Source: Nocardiopsis eucommiae
GTDB taxonomy: Bacteria; Actinomycetota; Actinomycetes; Streptosporangiales; Streptosporangiaceae
Direction of reading: 5' to 3'
DNA length: 64,000 nt
Assembly (NCBI GenBank): GCA_018388625.1
Contig: CP074402.1
Span: 4,464,001-4,528,000, forward strand
Part shown: piece after piece, positions 27,901-41,105 of the stretch
Position numbering within the stretch: the first letter of the stretch is position 1
How the letters are laid out: each line of letters opens with the position of its first letter
The notes under the pieces: generated by a model
What the model saw: the letters and a program-made list of their open reading frames with translations, nothing else
Databases searched by the model: none
What the model was told of the DNA's origin: nothing
Position numbers and translations under genes: made by a program

Positions 27901-28928
27901 TTCTGTTCGCCGACCGAGAGCCGGGCGTAGAGGGGCAGGACCTCCAGGCCGCGGATTTTCTTCTTCTCCAGGGCCTCGGCGGTGTCGCGGATCTCGCGTT
28001 CGCCGCTGAGGAAGACCAGGACGTCCCCGGGGTCCTCGTTGGAGAGTTCGTCGACGGCGTCCAGGATGGCCTGGGTCTGGTCCTTGTCGGTGCCCGGCCC
28101 GGGGTTCCTCTCCTCGGGGTCGAGGATGTCCTCGGAGATGGGCCGGTAGCGGACCTCGACCGGGTAGGTGCGCCCGGAGACCTCGACGATGGGCGCGTCG
28201 TCGAAGTGGCGGGAGAACCGTTCGGGGTCGATGGTCGCGGAGGTGATGACGACCTTCAGGTCCGGCCGCTTGGGCAGGAGCTGTTTGAGGTAGCCGAGCA
28301 GGAAGTCGATGTTGAGGCTGCGCTCGTGCGCCTCGTCGATGATGAGCGTGTCGTACTGCCGCAGCATGCGGTCGTGCTGGATCTCCGCGAGCAGGATGCC
28401 GTCGGTCATCAGCTTGACCAGCGTGCTGTCGTTGGAGGAGTCGGTGAACCGGACCTTGTAGCCGACCGTCTCGCCCAGGGGTGTGCCGATCTCGTCCGCG
28501 ATGCGCTCCGCGACGGTGCGGGCGGCCAGGCGGCGGGGCTGGGTGTGGCCCACGGTGCCCATGACGCCGCGTCCCAGCTCCAGGCAGATCTTCGGGAGCT
28601 GGGTGGTCTTCCCGGAGCCGGTCTCCCCGGCGACGATCACGACCTGGTTGTCGCGGATGGCCTCCGCGATGTCCTCGCGCCGGGCGCTGACCGGCAGGTC
28701 CTCGGGGTAGCTGAGCTCGGGGACGGCCTCGCGGCGCAGCCCCACCCGGAGTTCGGCGCGGTCGATGTCGCCCGAGATCTGGGCGGTCACCGAGGCGCGA
28801 CGGCGCTCGTCACGGATTCTGGCCAGACCGTCGATACGGCGACGCAGCCGGTGCCGGTCGGCGGGCATGAGGTCGCGCAACCGGGAACGGAGCTGGTCCG
28901 TGGCGGGCGCGGGCGTGGTGGTGCTCAT
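24965..28928 (-). CDS. hrpA: ATP-dependent RNA helicase HrpA (DEAH box)
   Basis: About 1,320 residues after repairing gaps at 26934-26938 and 25134-25137 (both C-runs on the plus strand). DEAH/RHA helicase: Walker A 'AGETGSGKTTQLPKICLEL' (about residues 95-113), 'TQPRRLAARTVAERIADE', DEAH box 'LIIDEAHERSLNIDFLLGYL', motif III 'VITSATID', motif VI 'QRKGRCGRVSDG'. The HA2/OB-fold follows, then the long HrpA-specific C-terminal domain (DUF3418) down to 'YPVSDKRIMKAIEAVKEASKRP'. Full-length for the family. In E. coli HrpA rescues stalled ribosomes and processes mRNA. Transcribed alone. Confidence 0.92.
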
Positions 28929-29111
28929 CAGTACTCAAGGTTAGGAGGGCTGGCAACCGGTTTTCCCGGCGGGCACGGATCGGGACGGCACGTGCCCGTG
29001 CCGAAGCGGACGTCCCGGGCGCGCCTCAGGGGCAACGCCCGGGATGTCGGAGTTGTTCCGGAGCGGGTGCCCACACCGGACGTGCGGCCACCCGGGGTCC
29101 GCGGCTCCGGG

Positions 29112-32100
29112 TCAGTCCGTGGCACCGCCCTCCGAGACGACTCGTCCGACGGCCTCCGCGGTGTGGGGCGCCCACTCCTCCATCATGGTGAAGTGGTCGC
29201 CCGGCACCTCGACCCGGACGTGCCCGGTCGGCCAGCCCCAGCCCAGTCCGAGCTTGGCACCGGAGGCGGTGACCACCGCCTCCGTGGGCCGCACCTGAAC
29301 CGTCGTACCCCGCCACTCCGAGGGGCGCCACCCGGAGAACAGGTCGAGGTAGGCCCCCATCGCGGTGAGCCGGGGGTGTCCAGGAGCTCGAACTGGTGGG
29401 CCCGATCGGTCACGAACTCCGACACCATGGGCAGGAGTTCGTCGTCCCCGGGCACCACCGAGTCGAGCAGGACTACCTTCTCCGGAGCCCTCCCCGGCTC
29501 GCGAGACGTTCCGCCACGGCGTGCGCCGTCCATCCGCCGGAGGACCGTCCGACCAGGACGAACGGGCGCCCCTCGGCGACGGTGAGCACCTGGTCGGCCT
29601 GGGTCCGCACGAAGGTGTCCAGGTCGGCGGGGAGGTCCTCGCCCTCCAGGTAGCCCGGAGCGGAGACCACGTGGACGCGGCGGCGTCCCTGCCAGCGACT
29701 GGCGAACCGCGCGAACTCGTGCGGGCCCGAGGTCATCACCAGAGACGGGTGGCAGATCAGGACGGGTTCCTCGGGGCCGGTGGCCAGGGTGGTGGTGGCG
29801 GGGGAGAGTCACCGGTGAAGACCGTCCGGGTGCGCGAGGCGGCCAGGGCGAGTCCGACGGCTTCCTTCGGTCGGTGTCGCACACAGGCGTCCGTGAACAG
29901 ACCCACCAGACTGTCCCTGGCACTCGTGTCCCGGGGCGTGTGACCCAGCCTCTCCCGATCCGGGACGAGGTCCCCCCGTCGACCGGTTCGCCCATCTCCT
30001 GGTCCAGGTACCGTGCCAGGACCTCCGGGTTGCTGTGCTGGAACACGAGGGTGACCGGCAGGGGCAGACCGGTGAGGTCCTGGAGGTGGTTGCGCAGCTC
30101 CACCGAGGTCAGCGAGTCGAAACCGGACTCCGGGAACTCCTGCCGCGCGCCGTACTCGCGGTAGCCCAGGATCTCCGCTGCCCGTTCCCTGATCCTGCGC
30201 GTGATCAGTGCCCGGCGCTCGGGTCCGGGCGACGCCGCGGCCAACGGTGCGGTGTCCGGCCCCGTTCGGTCGGGTGTGCGGACCAGCCCGCGCATCAGGG
30301 CCGGAACGGGCCCCTGGGTGACCGCCCGGGCACGGAGTCCGACCAGGTCGAGGGGTGAGGGCACCAGGTGGGGACGGTTCGTCGCCATGGCGGCGTCGAG
30401 GAGGGCACACCCCTCCCGGTCACCGATCCCCTCGACACCCCAGGTGCGGGCCATCCGGTTCGCGCTGACCTCGTTCATCTCCGCGAACTCCCGCGTCTCC
30501 ACCAGCCAGCGCCCCCACGCCAGGGACTGCGCGGGCAGGCCCCGCTCCCTCCGGTACTCGGCGAGCGCGTCCAGATACGCGTTGGCGGCCGAGTAGGCGG
30601 CCTGGCCCGCGCTGCCCAGCACTCCGGCCGCCGAGGAGAACAGGACGAAGGCGTCCAGGTCGAGGTCGGCGGTGAGACGGTGCAGGTTCCAGGCGCCCGC
30701 GACCTTGGGAGCCAGCACCCGGTCGAGGGCCTGCTCGGTCAGACCAGTGAAGGTGGAGTCGTCGAGCACGGCCGCCGTGTGCACGACGGCGGTGATCGGA
30801 GCGTCGTCGAGAAGCAGCCGCAGTTGCTGCTCGTCGGTGACGTCACAGGCCTCGACACGCACGTTCGCCCCGAGACCGGTGAGCTCGGCGACGAGTTCGT
30901 CGGCGCCCGGGGCCTCCGGCCCCGGCGGCTGACGAGGAGCAGGTTCTCGACACCGTGCCGGAGCACCAGGTGCCGGGCGACCAAGGCGCCGAGACGTCCC
31001 ATGGCGCCGGTGACCAGGACGGTCCCCCCGGGCCGGAAGCGGGTCGACAGCTCCAATACCGCCTTGCCGACGTTGTGGCCGCGTTGCATGACCTGGAACG
31101 CCTCCGGTGCCTCCTCGATCGGGTACCGGGTGAGGGGCCCACGGGTCAGGGTGCCGTCCACCAACAGGGGAAGGAGTGCCGCGAAGGCCCGCTGGATGCG
31201 CTCCGGCCCCACCTCCATGACGTTGAAGTGCAGGTAGGTGACGTCCTCGGGAACGTCGTCCCTGCCCAGCAGCTCGTTGTGCCCCAGTTCCACGAACCGG
31301 CCGCCCTCCGAGAGCAGGCGGAGGGAGGCGGTGATCGCGTCACCCGTGAGCGAGTTCAGGACCACGTCCACGCCTCCGGCGGCCGCGCGGAAGCGCTCCT
31401 CGAAACCGGGTTCGCGCGAGTGGGCGATCTCGTCGTCGGTCAGCCCCGAGGATCTGAGCAGGTCCCACTTCCCGGGGCTGGCCGTCGCGAGCACGCGAGC
31501 TCCCAGGTGCCGGGCCAGGCCGAGTGCCGCCTGGCCGACGCCCCCGGCGGCGGAGTGGACGAGCACGGTCTCCCCGCCCGGAGCTTCACCTCGTCGACGA
31601 GCACGAGGTAGGCGGTCAGGTAGACGGCGGGGACGGCGGCCGCCTCCGCGTGGTCCCAACTCTCCGGAACCCTGGCCAGGTAACGGTGGTCGGCCACCGC
31701 CAGGGGACCGAAGGCCCCGGGGAAGAGCCCCATCACGCGGTCACCCGGCCTCAGGTCCCTGACCCCGGATCCGGTCTCCAGCACCACACCGGACCCCTCG
31801 TTGCCGATGTCACCCGGCTCCGGGGTCATGCCCACGGTCATCAGGACGTCACGGAAGTTCAGTCCGGCGGCGCGGACCGACACCCGCACCTCGTGAGGGG
31901 CCAGAGGGCGGTCGGGCACGGGAACGTAGGTGAGCCCGTCAACGACGCCCCGCCCGTCGGCGTCCAGACGCCAGCCGGGACTACGGGCGGGCGGGTGGGA
32001 ACCCTCGTCGGCCTTGGTGAGGCTACGCGCCAGGCGCGGTGCGTGGAGGCGACCGCCCCGGGCCGCCAGACGAGGTTCTCCCGTGGCCAGGGCGGCCCGG

Positions 32101-35100
32101 ACCAGATCGACGTCGGCCCGATCGGCGTCCAACAACAGGAAACGCCCCGGGTTCTCGGTCTCCGCGGTGGCGACGAGTCCCCACAGCGCCGCTCCGGACG
32201 GATCCATCGACGGCTCGGTGTCCCCGGGCAGGCGCACGGCGCCGCGGGTGAGCACGACGAACCTCGTGGTCGTGTAGCGCTCGTCCTCGACCCAGCCGCG
32301 CAGGGAGGCCGTCCCGAGCAACCGCTCGTGTGTCCTCTCGGGGGCGGCGCCCCTGTGCGCCCCTCGTCGACGACCACCACGGCGGGCGCCTCGTCCCCGT
32401 CCTCGGGGCGACGGTCGATGCCCAGAGCGGCACCGCCGGACACGGCCCAGGTTCCGGGGTCGGCGGTCACGGCCGCATCAGGTGCGCTGACCTCCTCCCA
32501 CTCCAGGTGGAAGAGGGCGTCCCGGTCCGCGCGGACCGCCGACGCCGCTTCCCGGACCGTGAGGGAATCGACGCTGAGGACGGGGGCGCCCTCGGGGTCG
32601 ACGACCAGGACCTCGTAGGTGTCGTCACCGGTCCGGGTGAGCTGTACCCGCACCCGTTCGGGGGCGCGGTCCCCGTAGCGCCGGACCCCGCCCCACTCGA
32701 AGGGCATGAGCAGCCGGGACGCGTCCGAGCCCGTCTCTTGCAGGAGCAGTGACTGGAGCCCGGAGTCCAACAGAACCGGGTGCGGTCCGGTCAGGGCGGC
32801 GGCGTCGGCGGGCAGGGCGTCCGGGCCGACCTCCGCCCAGGTACGGGAACCGAGGGTTCGAACCTCGCGCAGGCCCCGGAAGGAGGGGCCGTACTGGAGG
32901 CCCAGGGCTTCGAAGAGCGGGTAGACGGCGGAGAGTGCGAGTTCGCTCGCCTCGGCGCCCGGGGGACCAGCACGGGGGCGGGCGTCCTGGTCGCGGGGCC
33001 CAGGAGACCCTCGGCGTGCGAGGTCCACGTCCGACCGTCAGCCGAGGACAGGAGTTGGAACGCCCGGGTGCCGCGCAGTTCGGACGGCTCGACGACGACC
33101 TGGATCGGGAGACCAGGCCCGTCGGGGTCCAGTTCCAGTGGATGGGTGAGGGTGAGTTCGACGATCTCGGGCCGGTCGCACAGCCGCCCGACCCGGAGGA
33201 GCAGCTCCACCGTGGCGGTTCCGGGCAGGATCGCTCGGCCGGAGACCGTGTGCTCGGACAGCCAGGGGACGCGCCCGCTGTCCAGCCGACCGGTGAAGAG
33301 GGTCTGTCCGGTCGTACCGATCGTGGTCCAGGCACCGATCAGGGGTGGTCGACGGAGCTGAGGCCCATCGCCGCGGGGTCGTCCGAGAGCGCGGACTCCC
33401 TCAACCAGTACCCGCGACGCTGGAAGGGGTAGGTGGGCAGGTCGACGTGGCCGCCGCCCCCGCCCAGAACGCGCCCCCAGTCGACCTCCACCCCTGGCAG
33501 TGGGCCTCGGCGAGGGCGGCGAGGAACCGGTCTCCGGGGTCCTGGTCCCTCTGCAGGGTGTGGACGAGGGGGCGGTCTCCGGCTCCGACGGACTCCAGGG
33601 TCTCGCGCATCGGCACGGACAGCACCGGATGCGGCCCCACCTCGACGAAAGCCCCGCTGGCCTCGGCCAGACGACGCACCACCGGTTCCAGGAGCACTCC
33701 GTGGCGAAGGTTCCGGTACCAGTAGTCGGCGTCGAGCGAGGTTCCGTCCAGGGGTGACGCCGGGGCTCGTCCCCCGCCCGCCACAGCGGCCCGGGGGCGA
33801 CGGTGGAGTGGAAGGGCACGGTACCCCGCCGAGGCGTGATCTCGGCCAGTGCGGACCGCACCTCCTCCTCGACACGGTCGATGGCGAAGGAATGGGACGC
33901 GTAGTCGATCGGAAGCCGACGGACGAAGGTCCCCTCCGCCTCCCGGGCCGCGACGAAGGCGTCCACCGCCTCGGCGGTACCGGCGACCGTGCACGTCGTG
34001 GGGCCGTTGATCCCGGAGAGGACCAGTCGGTCCTGCCTTCCGTCGAGGAGGCTCGCGACGACGTCCGGGGCGAGCCCCACCACCGCGATGCCGCCCTCAC
34101 CCGCGACCTTCGCCAGCGCACGGCTGCGAGCGACGACCACCCGGGCGCCGTCCTCGATCGACAGGATCCCGGCCACGCACGCGGCCGCCACCTCGCCCTG
34201 GGAGTGGCCGACCACGGCGGCGGGTTCGACCCCGGCGGCGCGCCACATCCGGGCCAGGGAGACCAGGAACGCCCAGACGGCGGGTTGCAGGACGTCGGCG
34301 GCGGCGCCCTTCCCCGTGAACGTCGGCGCCCCGGGCTCCTCGCGCAGGACGGCGGACAACGACCAGTCGACCAGGGGGCCAGGGCGCGCTCGCACTCGGC
34401 CACGGAGGCCGCGAAGACCGGTGAGTCGGCCATGAGGTCCCGGCCCATGCCCGCCCACTGACCTCCCTGGCCGGGAAACACGAAGACCGGTCGCGCCGCG
34501 CGACCGGACCGCCGAGCCACACCGGTGACCGTGCCCTCCGCGACCTCTCCGTCGGCCAGGGCGCGCAGCCCCGCTCGAGCGACTCCGGTCCGCCGACGAC
34601 GACCGCGCGTTCGGCGAACCGCGCGCGCGTCGTGGCCAGGGAGCGAGCGATGCTCTCCGGTGACGGGGCGTCACCGGCGACGCCGGTGAACCGAGCGGCG
34701 AGGCGCGCGGCCTGGTCCCGGAGCGCGGACTCGTCGCGCGCGGACAGCAGCCACGCGGTCCTCCCTTCGACCAGCGGCCGCGCGGCCGCTGTCTCAGGGG
34801 GACGGTCTCGTCGGTCCCGGAGACGGGGGCCGGGGCCTCCTCCAGGACGAGGTGGACGTTGGTCCCACTGATACCGAAGGCCGACACCCCCGCGCGGCGC
34901 ACGCGATCCCCCGCGGCCAGTCCCGTGCCTCGGCCAGCGGCCGGACCCCGCCGGAGGCCCAGTCGACCAGAGACGTGGGCTGGTCGGCGTGGAGGGTCCT
35001 CGGCAGCCGTTCCCGGTTCAGGGCCAGCACCATCTTGACGACGCCGACCGCCCCCGCGGCCCCCTGGGTGTGTCCCACGTTCGACTTGACCGACCCCAGC

Positions 35101-36203
35101 CACAGGGGCTCGCCGCCGGTCCGGGCACCGAACACCTCCAGGAGGGCGTCGGACTCGATCGGGTCGCCCAGTTCGGTCCCGGTGCCGTGGGCCTCCACCG
35201 CGTCGATGTCGTCGGGCCCCACTCCGGCGTCGGAGAGCGCCGCGCGGATCACGCGGCTCTGCGCGGGGCCGCTCGGCGCGGTCAGTCCGCTGGAGGCGCC
35301 GTCCTGGTTGACCGCGCCGCCCCGGATGACCGCCAGGACGGGGTGACCGTGGCGTTCGGCGTCCGAGAGCCGTTCCAGTACGAGCGAGGCGGCCCCCTCC
35401 GCGAACCCGGTTCCGTCGGCCCCGTCGCCGAAGGCCCTGCACCGCCCGTCACGGGAGAGCACTCCCTGCTTGGCGGACTCCAGGAAGAGGGACGGACCGG
35501 ACATCACGGTCGCGCCTCCGGCCAGGGCCAGCGTGCACTCGCCCTGACGCAGGGAGCGCACGGCGAGCAGGACGGAGGCCAACGAGGAGGAACAGGCCGT
35601 GTCCACCGTCAACGCCGGGCCGCGAAGACCCAGCGTGTAGGCGATCCGACCCGAGGCCACGCTCGCGGCGGTGCCGGTCATCAGGTAGCCCTCGGCTCCC
35701 TCGGGGGTGGGGACCCGGCCCGAGGTCGTGACCCGGGCGTAGTCGGTGGTGCTGATCCCCGTGAAGACACCCGTGCTGGACTCGGCCAGAGAGTGGGGAT
35801 CGATCCCCGCACGTTCCAGGGACTCCCACGTCACCTCCAGCATGAGCCGCTGCTGCGGATCCATCGCCTCGGCCTCACGTGGGGAGACACCGAAGAAGGC
35901 GGCGTCGAACCCGGCCACGTCCCGGATGAATCCGCCTCCCGAGGACATACCGGGGCGCCCCCGCAGATCCTCGATGTCCCAGCCCCGGTCCTCGGGCAGG
36001 TCGCCGATGGCGTCGGCTTCCCGGTCCAACAGGTCCCAGAGCCCCTCGGGTCCGTCCACCCCTCCGGGCAGGCGGCACCCCATGCCCACCACGGCGATGG
36101 GCTCGGAGTCGCGCTCACGGCGTCGGTCGAGTTCCGCTCGGGTGCGGCGAAGGTCCGCCGTGACTCGTTTGAGGTAGTCGAGAACCTGTGCGTCGTCAGT
36201 CAT
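29112..36203 (-). CDS. Type I polyketide synthase, module 3 and release: KS-AT-DH-ER-KR-ACP-TE
   Basis: About 2,370 residues, frame broken at about 15 G/C runs. N-terminal coiled docking helix 'DDAQVLDYLKRVTADLRRTRAEL'. KS (about 36090-34830) with 'DTACSSS' and intact HGTGT/NVGH. AT (about 34490-33500): 'GHSQGEVAAACVAG', specificity motif YASH, so methylmalonyl-CoA, though the upstream 'ADVLQP' is a variant of the usual RVDVVQ. DH (about 33330-32650): 'HTVSGRAILPG' and 'HPVLLDSGLQ'. ER (about 31950-31030): 'NFRDVLMTVGM', 'HSAAGGVGQAALGLA'. KR (about 31020-30480): 'TGAMGRLGA', LDD (B-type), 'AAYSAAN'. ACP 'GFDSLTSVEL'. TE: nucleophile in 'VGRSSGGWTAHAVAE' (usual His replaced by Arg), His in 'GDHFTMMEEWAPH'. 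Full reduction, then release, probably by lactonisation. Confidence 0.88.
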
Positions 36204-36304
36204 GGTGGGGCCTTGCCGATTCGCGTCGCGGCGCTGGTGCCGGAATGGTCTGTGGTGGGTGGGGTCCGTCATCGGCCGTCCTCTGTGGCCGGGAACTGGC
36301 GGGC

Positions 36305-39300
36305 TCAGTCGGCCAGGGTCTCGTCGATGAGCGCGAAGAGCTCCTCTCGCGAGGTCGCCGCCACCGCGGAGCCGTCGGCGTCCCGCCCCGCCCGGTCCGC
36401 CGCCCCCGGTTCCAGGCGCCCCAGCAGGGCGCGGAGTCGTTCCGCGACACGTGAACCGTCGGTCTCCTCGTACTCGTCGAGCGCGGCCGCGAGGCCGTCG
36501 AGGCGCTCCAGGACGATCTGCTCCGCGCTGCCGAACACTCGTTCCTCGAGGTGACGGCCGAGCGCGTCACAGGTGGGGTGGTCGAAGGCGACGGCCGGGG
36601 AGAGGCGGGCTCCGGTCAGCGCGGTGAGCCGGTTGCGCAGCTCCACGGCGGTGACCGAGTCCATGCCCAGGTCCTTCAGTCCACGGTCCACCGGAACCAC
36701 GTCGCCGGAGCCGTACCCGAGGACGGCCGCGACGTGGTGGCACACCTGATCGGTGAGCGCACGTACGCGGTCGGCGCGCCCGGCCCCGGCCAGTCGGGCC
36801 CTCAGATCCCCGAGCGGCTCGGACGCGGACCCGGCGCCCGGTCCGTGGGCGGGTGCGACGGTGCCACCGGAGGCACTCGGGGCGACCTCGGTGATCAACG
36901 CGCTGGGACGGTTCGCGGTGAAGGCCGGTCGGAAGCGCGGCCAGTCGATGTCGGCGACGGCCAACGCCGTGAGGTCGTGGTCCAGGACCCGGCGCAGCCC
37001 CTCCACCGCCGGGGAGGGCTTCATGGTGGGCAGTCCGTGCCTGCGCAGGAGCCCGGCCACGGCCTCCCGACCGGCCATCCCCGCACCTTCCCAGGCTCCC
37101 CACGCGATCGATGTCGCGGGCAGACCCAGGGACCTGCGGTGGTGGGCGAGGGACTCACAGAAGACGTTCGCGGGCGCGTAGTTGCCCTGCCCGCTCACGC
37201 CGAAGACCGCTCCCACCGAGGAGAACATGACGAACGCGGACAGATCATGCCCTTGCGAGAGCTCGTGCAGATGCACGGCTCCATCCGCCTTCGCGCGCAG
37301 GACACGGGCGATGCCCTCCGGATCGAGATCGGCCACGGGGGCGTCGTCGAGTTCCGCCGCCGTATGGAAGACCGCTGTCAGGGGTAGGTGCGCCGGTACG
37401 GCGTCCAGCGCCTCGGCGAGCCGCGCGCGGTCGCCGACGTCACAGGCGAGCAGGGTGACCTCGGCGCCGGCCGCGCGAAGTTCGGCGGTGAGCTCCTCGG
37501 CCCCGGGAGCGCCAGGACCCCTGCGGCTGAGCAACAGGAGGTGCTTCGCGCCCTGTTCGGCGAGCCACCGTGCGGTGTGCGCGCCGAGACCACCGGTCCC
37601 CCCGGTGACCAGCACGGTGCCGGCGGGCCGCCACTCGCGCGCGCCGTCAGTGTCGACGGTCACACGCGCGAGCCTCCTGGCAAGCACCCTGGACCCGTGC
37701 ACCGCGAGTTGGTCCTCGCCGAAGGCGGCCTGGCCGCTCAGGACCGAGGCCAGCGCGTCCCCGCTGTGGGAGTCCTCCGGATCGGGGAGGTCGACCAGAC
37801 CGCCCCAGCGATCAGTGTGTTCCTGGGCCGCCACGCGGCCGAAGCCCCACAGCAGCGCGGCGGCGGGGTCGCTCACACCCCGGCCGCTCTCGACGGCACC
37901 GCTGGTCAGGCACCACAGCGGCGCCGCGACACCCGTGTCGAGGAGGGCCTGGAGGAGGAGAACGGCGTCCCGGTGGGCGGGTGCGGCGGACGGAGGGCGG
38001 ACCACTCCGGGGCCAGCGCCCACGGAGGTGGCCAACAGGACTCCGGCGACGTCCCCGACACCCTCGCACGCGGCACCGACCATCGTGCTCACGGCGTGCC
38101 GATCCGCGTCGTCCGGCAGGTCGAGAACACGGACGTGGTGGCCGCGCGACTCCAGGCTCCGCACGCACTCCTTGAGGGCGGGCCCGAGCCGGGTCCCGAC
38201 CAGCAGCCAGGTGCCCCCGGCCGTGGGAGAGGGGGACGCGGCCGCCTCCGGGACGGCCACCCACTCCTCGCGGTAGGTCCAGCCGTCGGGCGGAGCGAGC
38301 GACGCGTCGGCCGCACCGGTGCCCCGCTCCGGGACCGAGCCGGGGCCCGGCCGCCAGTAGCGCTGGCGTTGGAAGGCGTACGTGGGCAGGGCGACCCGCG
38401 CGGCACCCTGGTCGAACAGCGGCGCCCAGTCGAGCTCGACCCCGTGGGAGTGCGCCTGCCCGAGGGATGTCAGGAACCGGACCGGTCCGCCCTCGTCCCG
38501 GCGCAGGGTCGCCAGCGCCACGGCGTCGCGTGCCCCGGCCTCCTCCAAGGTCTCCTGGACCGCCGGAGTCAGCACCGGATGCGGCCCCACCTCGACGAAC
38601 ACGTCGTGCCCGGCGTCGACCAGGGCACGGGTGGCCTCGGCGAAGCGCACGGGTTCGCGCAGACCCCGGAACCAGTACTCCGCGTCCAGGGGACGGTCGT
38701 CCACGGCCGCACCGGTCACGGTGGAGTAGAAGGGGATCATCGGACGTCCGGGGTGACGCCCGCGAGTCCCGCCGTGACACGGTCCGCCAGGACGTCCACC
38801 GCGGCGGTGTGGGAGGCGTAGTCGACGGCGATCGTCCGGGCTCGGAGACCGTCGGCCTCGCACTCCTCGACCACCCGTGCCACGGCGTCGGGCGCACCCG
38901 CCACGACCGTGTTCGTCGGGCTGTTGACCGCCGCCACGGAGACCGGACCCCGCGAGGACGCCAGGCGGTCGCGCACGGCCCGCTCAGGACTGGCGATCGA
39001 AGCCATCGCGCCGGTTCCGGCCAGGTCGAGCACGGCGGAGCTGCGCACCGCCACCACCTTCGCGGCGTCCTCCAGGGACAGGGCCCCGGCGATGTGCGCG
39101 GCGGCGACCTCCCCTGTGAATGACCGACCACCGCGGCCGGGGTGAGTCCGTGCGCCATCCACAGGCGGGCCAGGGAGACCATGACCGCCCACAGAACGGG
39201 CTGGACGACGTCGACCCGGTCGAGGGAGGAGCCCCCTCCCGGCGGCGCAGCACATCGGTGAGACTCCACCCGACGTGGGGTTCCAGGGCCTTCTCGCAGG

Positions 39301-41105
39301 CTGCGACGTGGTGGGCGAACTCGTCGGAGGAGTCGAGCAGGTCGACGGCCATGCCCTCCCACTGCCCGCCCTGCCCCGGGAAGACCAGCACGGGGCGGCG
39401 ATCGGGTCGCGCCCGGCCGGTCGCCGTGCTCGCGCCCGGAGTCCCGGACTCCAGGGAGGCCAGCGCGGCCAGGAGCTCCGCTCGGTCGCGACCCACGACC
39501 ACGGCCCGGTGTTCCAACGCCGATCGCGTGGTGGCCAGTGACCGGCCGACGTCGCTCGGCGCGAGATCGGGACGCTCGCTGACGTGAACGCGGAGCCGGG
39601 CCGCCTGGGCGGTGAGCGCCTCGGGGCTCCGGGCGGAGAGGGGCCAGGCGGTGGCGCCGGTCACCGACGCACCGACCACGGGAGCGGGCTCCCCGTCGCC
39701 GTCTCGACGGCCTGCGGCTCGGGAGCCTGTTCCAGGATCAGGTGGGCGTTGGTACCGCTCATGCCGAACGAGGAGACACCGGCACGGCGCGGCCCGCCGG
39801 TGTCCTCCCACGGGCGGGACTCGTGGAGCAGCCGGACCCCGCCGTCCCAGTCCACGTGCGTGCTGGGCGTCTCCGCGTGCAGGGTGGGCGGCATGACGCC
39901 GTGGCGCAGCGCCTCGACCGTCTTGACCACCGCGGCCACCCCGGCGGCGGCCTGGGGGTGCCCGATGTTGGACTTGAGCGATCCCAACCAGAGGGGCCGC
40001 CCCTCGGGACGACCACGACCGTAGGTGTCGATGAGCGCCTGCGCCTCGATCGGGTCACCCAGCGGCGTACCGGTGCCGTGCGCCTCGACCAGGTCGACGT
40101 CGGAGGTGGTCAGTCCCGCGTCGGCCAGCGCCCGGCCGATCACGCGGGCCTGTGACGGACCGTTCGGCGCGGTGAGCCCGTTGGAGGCGCCGTCCTGGTT
40201 CACCGCTCCGCCCCGGACCACGGCCAGGACCGGGTGCCCGTGGCGGCGTGCGTCGGAGAGGCGTTCCAGGACGACCATTCCGGCGCCCTCGGAGAAGGAG
40301 GCTCCGTCGGCGCCCCCGGAGAACGCCTTGCAGCGGCCGTCGGCCGCCACCCTCGCAGGCGGGTGAACTCGGTGAGGGTGCCGGGCCCGGACATGACCGT
40401 GGCGCCACCGGCCAGCGCGAGCGAGCAGTCGCCGTCGCGCAGGGCGCGCACGGCCAGGTGGAGGGCGACCAGGGAGGAGGAGCACGCGGTGTCCACGGTC
40501 AGCGCGGGACCGACGAGCCCCAGGCAGTAGGAGATGCGACCGGAGGCGACACTCGCGGAGATACCGGTCAGGGTGACGCCGTCCGAGGTCACCCCGTGCA
40601 CCGGGGGCCCGTACTCCTGGTAGGCGAGTCCGACGTAGACCCCGGTGTCGGTACCCGCCAGGGAGGTCGGGGCGATGCCCGCGCGTTCGAGCGTCTCCCA
40701 GGCCAGTTCGAGCAGGATCCGCTGCTGGGGGTCCATCGCCTCGGCCTCACGCGGCGAGATGCCGAAGAAGGCCGGGTCGAAGTCGAAGACGTCGCGCAGG
40801 AACGAGCCCCGGTCCATGGCGAGGCGCCGTTCGTCGTCCAGACCGTCCAGCAGCCCTGGAAGGTCCCATCCCCGGTCGTCCGGCAGGGGCCCCCGGGCCT
40901 CACGCCCCTGGGAGACCATGTCCCACAGCTGTTCGGGGGTGTCGACCCCGCCCGGGAGGCGGCAGCCGGTCGCCACGATCGCGATCGGCTCGGGTTCGGA
41001 CCGCTGGTCCAGCTCGGCGCGAAGACGCGAGTTCTCCTTCATCGCGCTCCGGAGAGCCGTCACCAGACGTTCGTCTTCACTGCTCAACTCAAGCCTCCTC
41101 GTCAT
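36305..41105 (-). CDS. Type I polyketide synthase, module 2: KS-AT-KR-ACP
   Basis: About 1,600 residues, frame broken at five G/C runs (40350, 39691, 39232, 39111, 38750). Docking helix at the N-terminus ('SSEDERLVTALRSAMKENSRLRAELD'), KS (about 40990-39770) with 'DTACSSSLVALH', AT (about 39400-38450) with 'RVDVVQPVLWAVMV' and YASH, predicting methylmalonyl-CoA. KR (about 37640-37060): 'TGGTGGLGAHTARWLA', LDD motif (B-type, D-hydroxyl), catalytic Tyr in 'GQGNYAPANVF'. ACP 'GMDSVTAVELRNRL' (about 36680-36620). No DH or ER, so the beta-hydroxyl is kept; this is the oxygen that can close the final lactone. C-terminal docking region is helical and acidic. The ATG overlaps the previous stop (ATGA). 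Confidence 0.88.

Noticed and set aside
27012..29585. Long plus-strand open frame (about 857 codons) opposite hrpA
   Set aside because: Antisense shadow of the DEAH helicase, with no recognisable domain and the wrong codon bias.
32850..32875. GGTTCGAACC, like a tRNA T-loop
   Set aside because: Lies inside the module-3 DH coding sequence, with no acceptor stem, anticodon arm or D arm around it.
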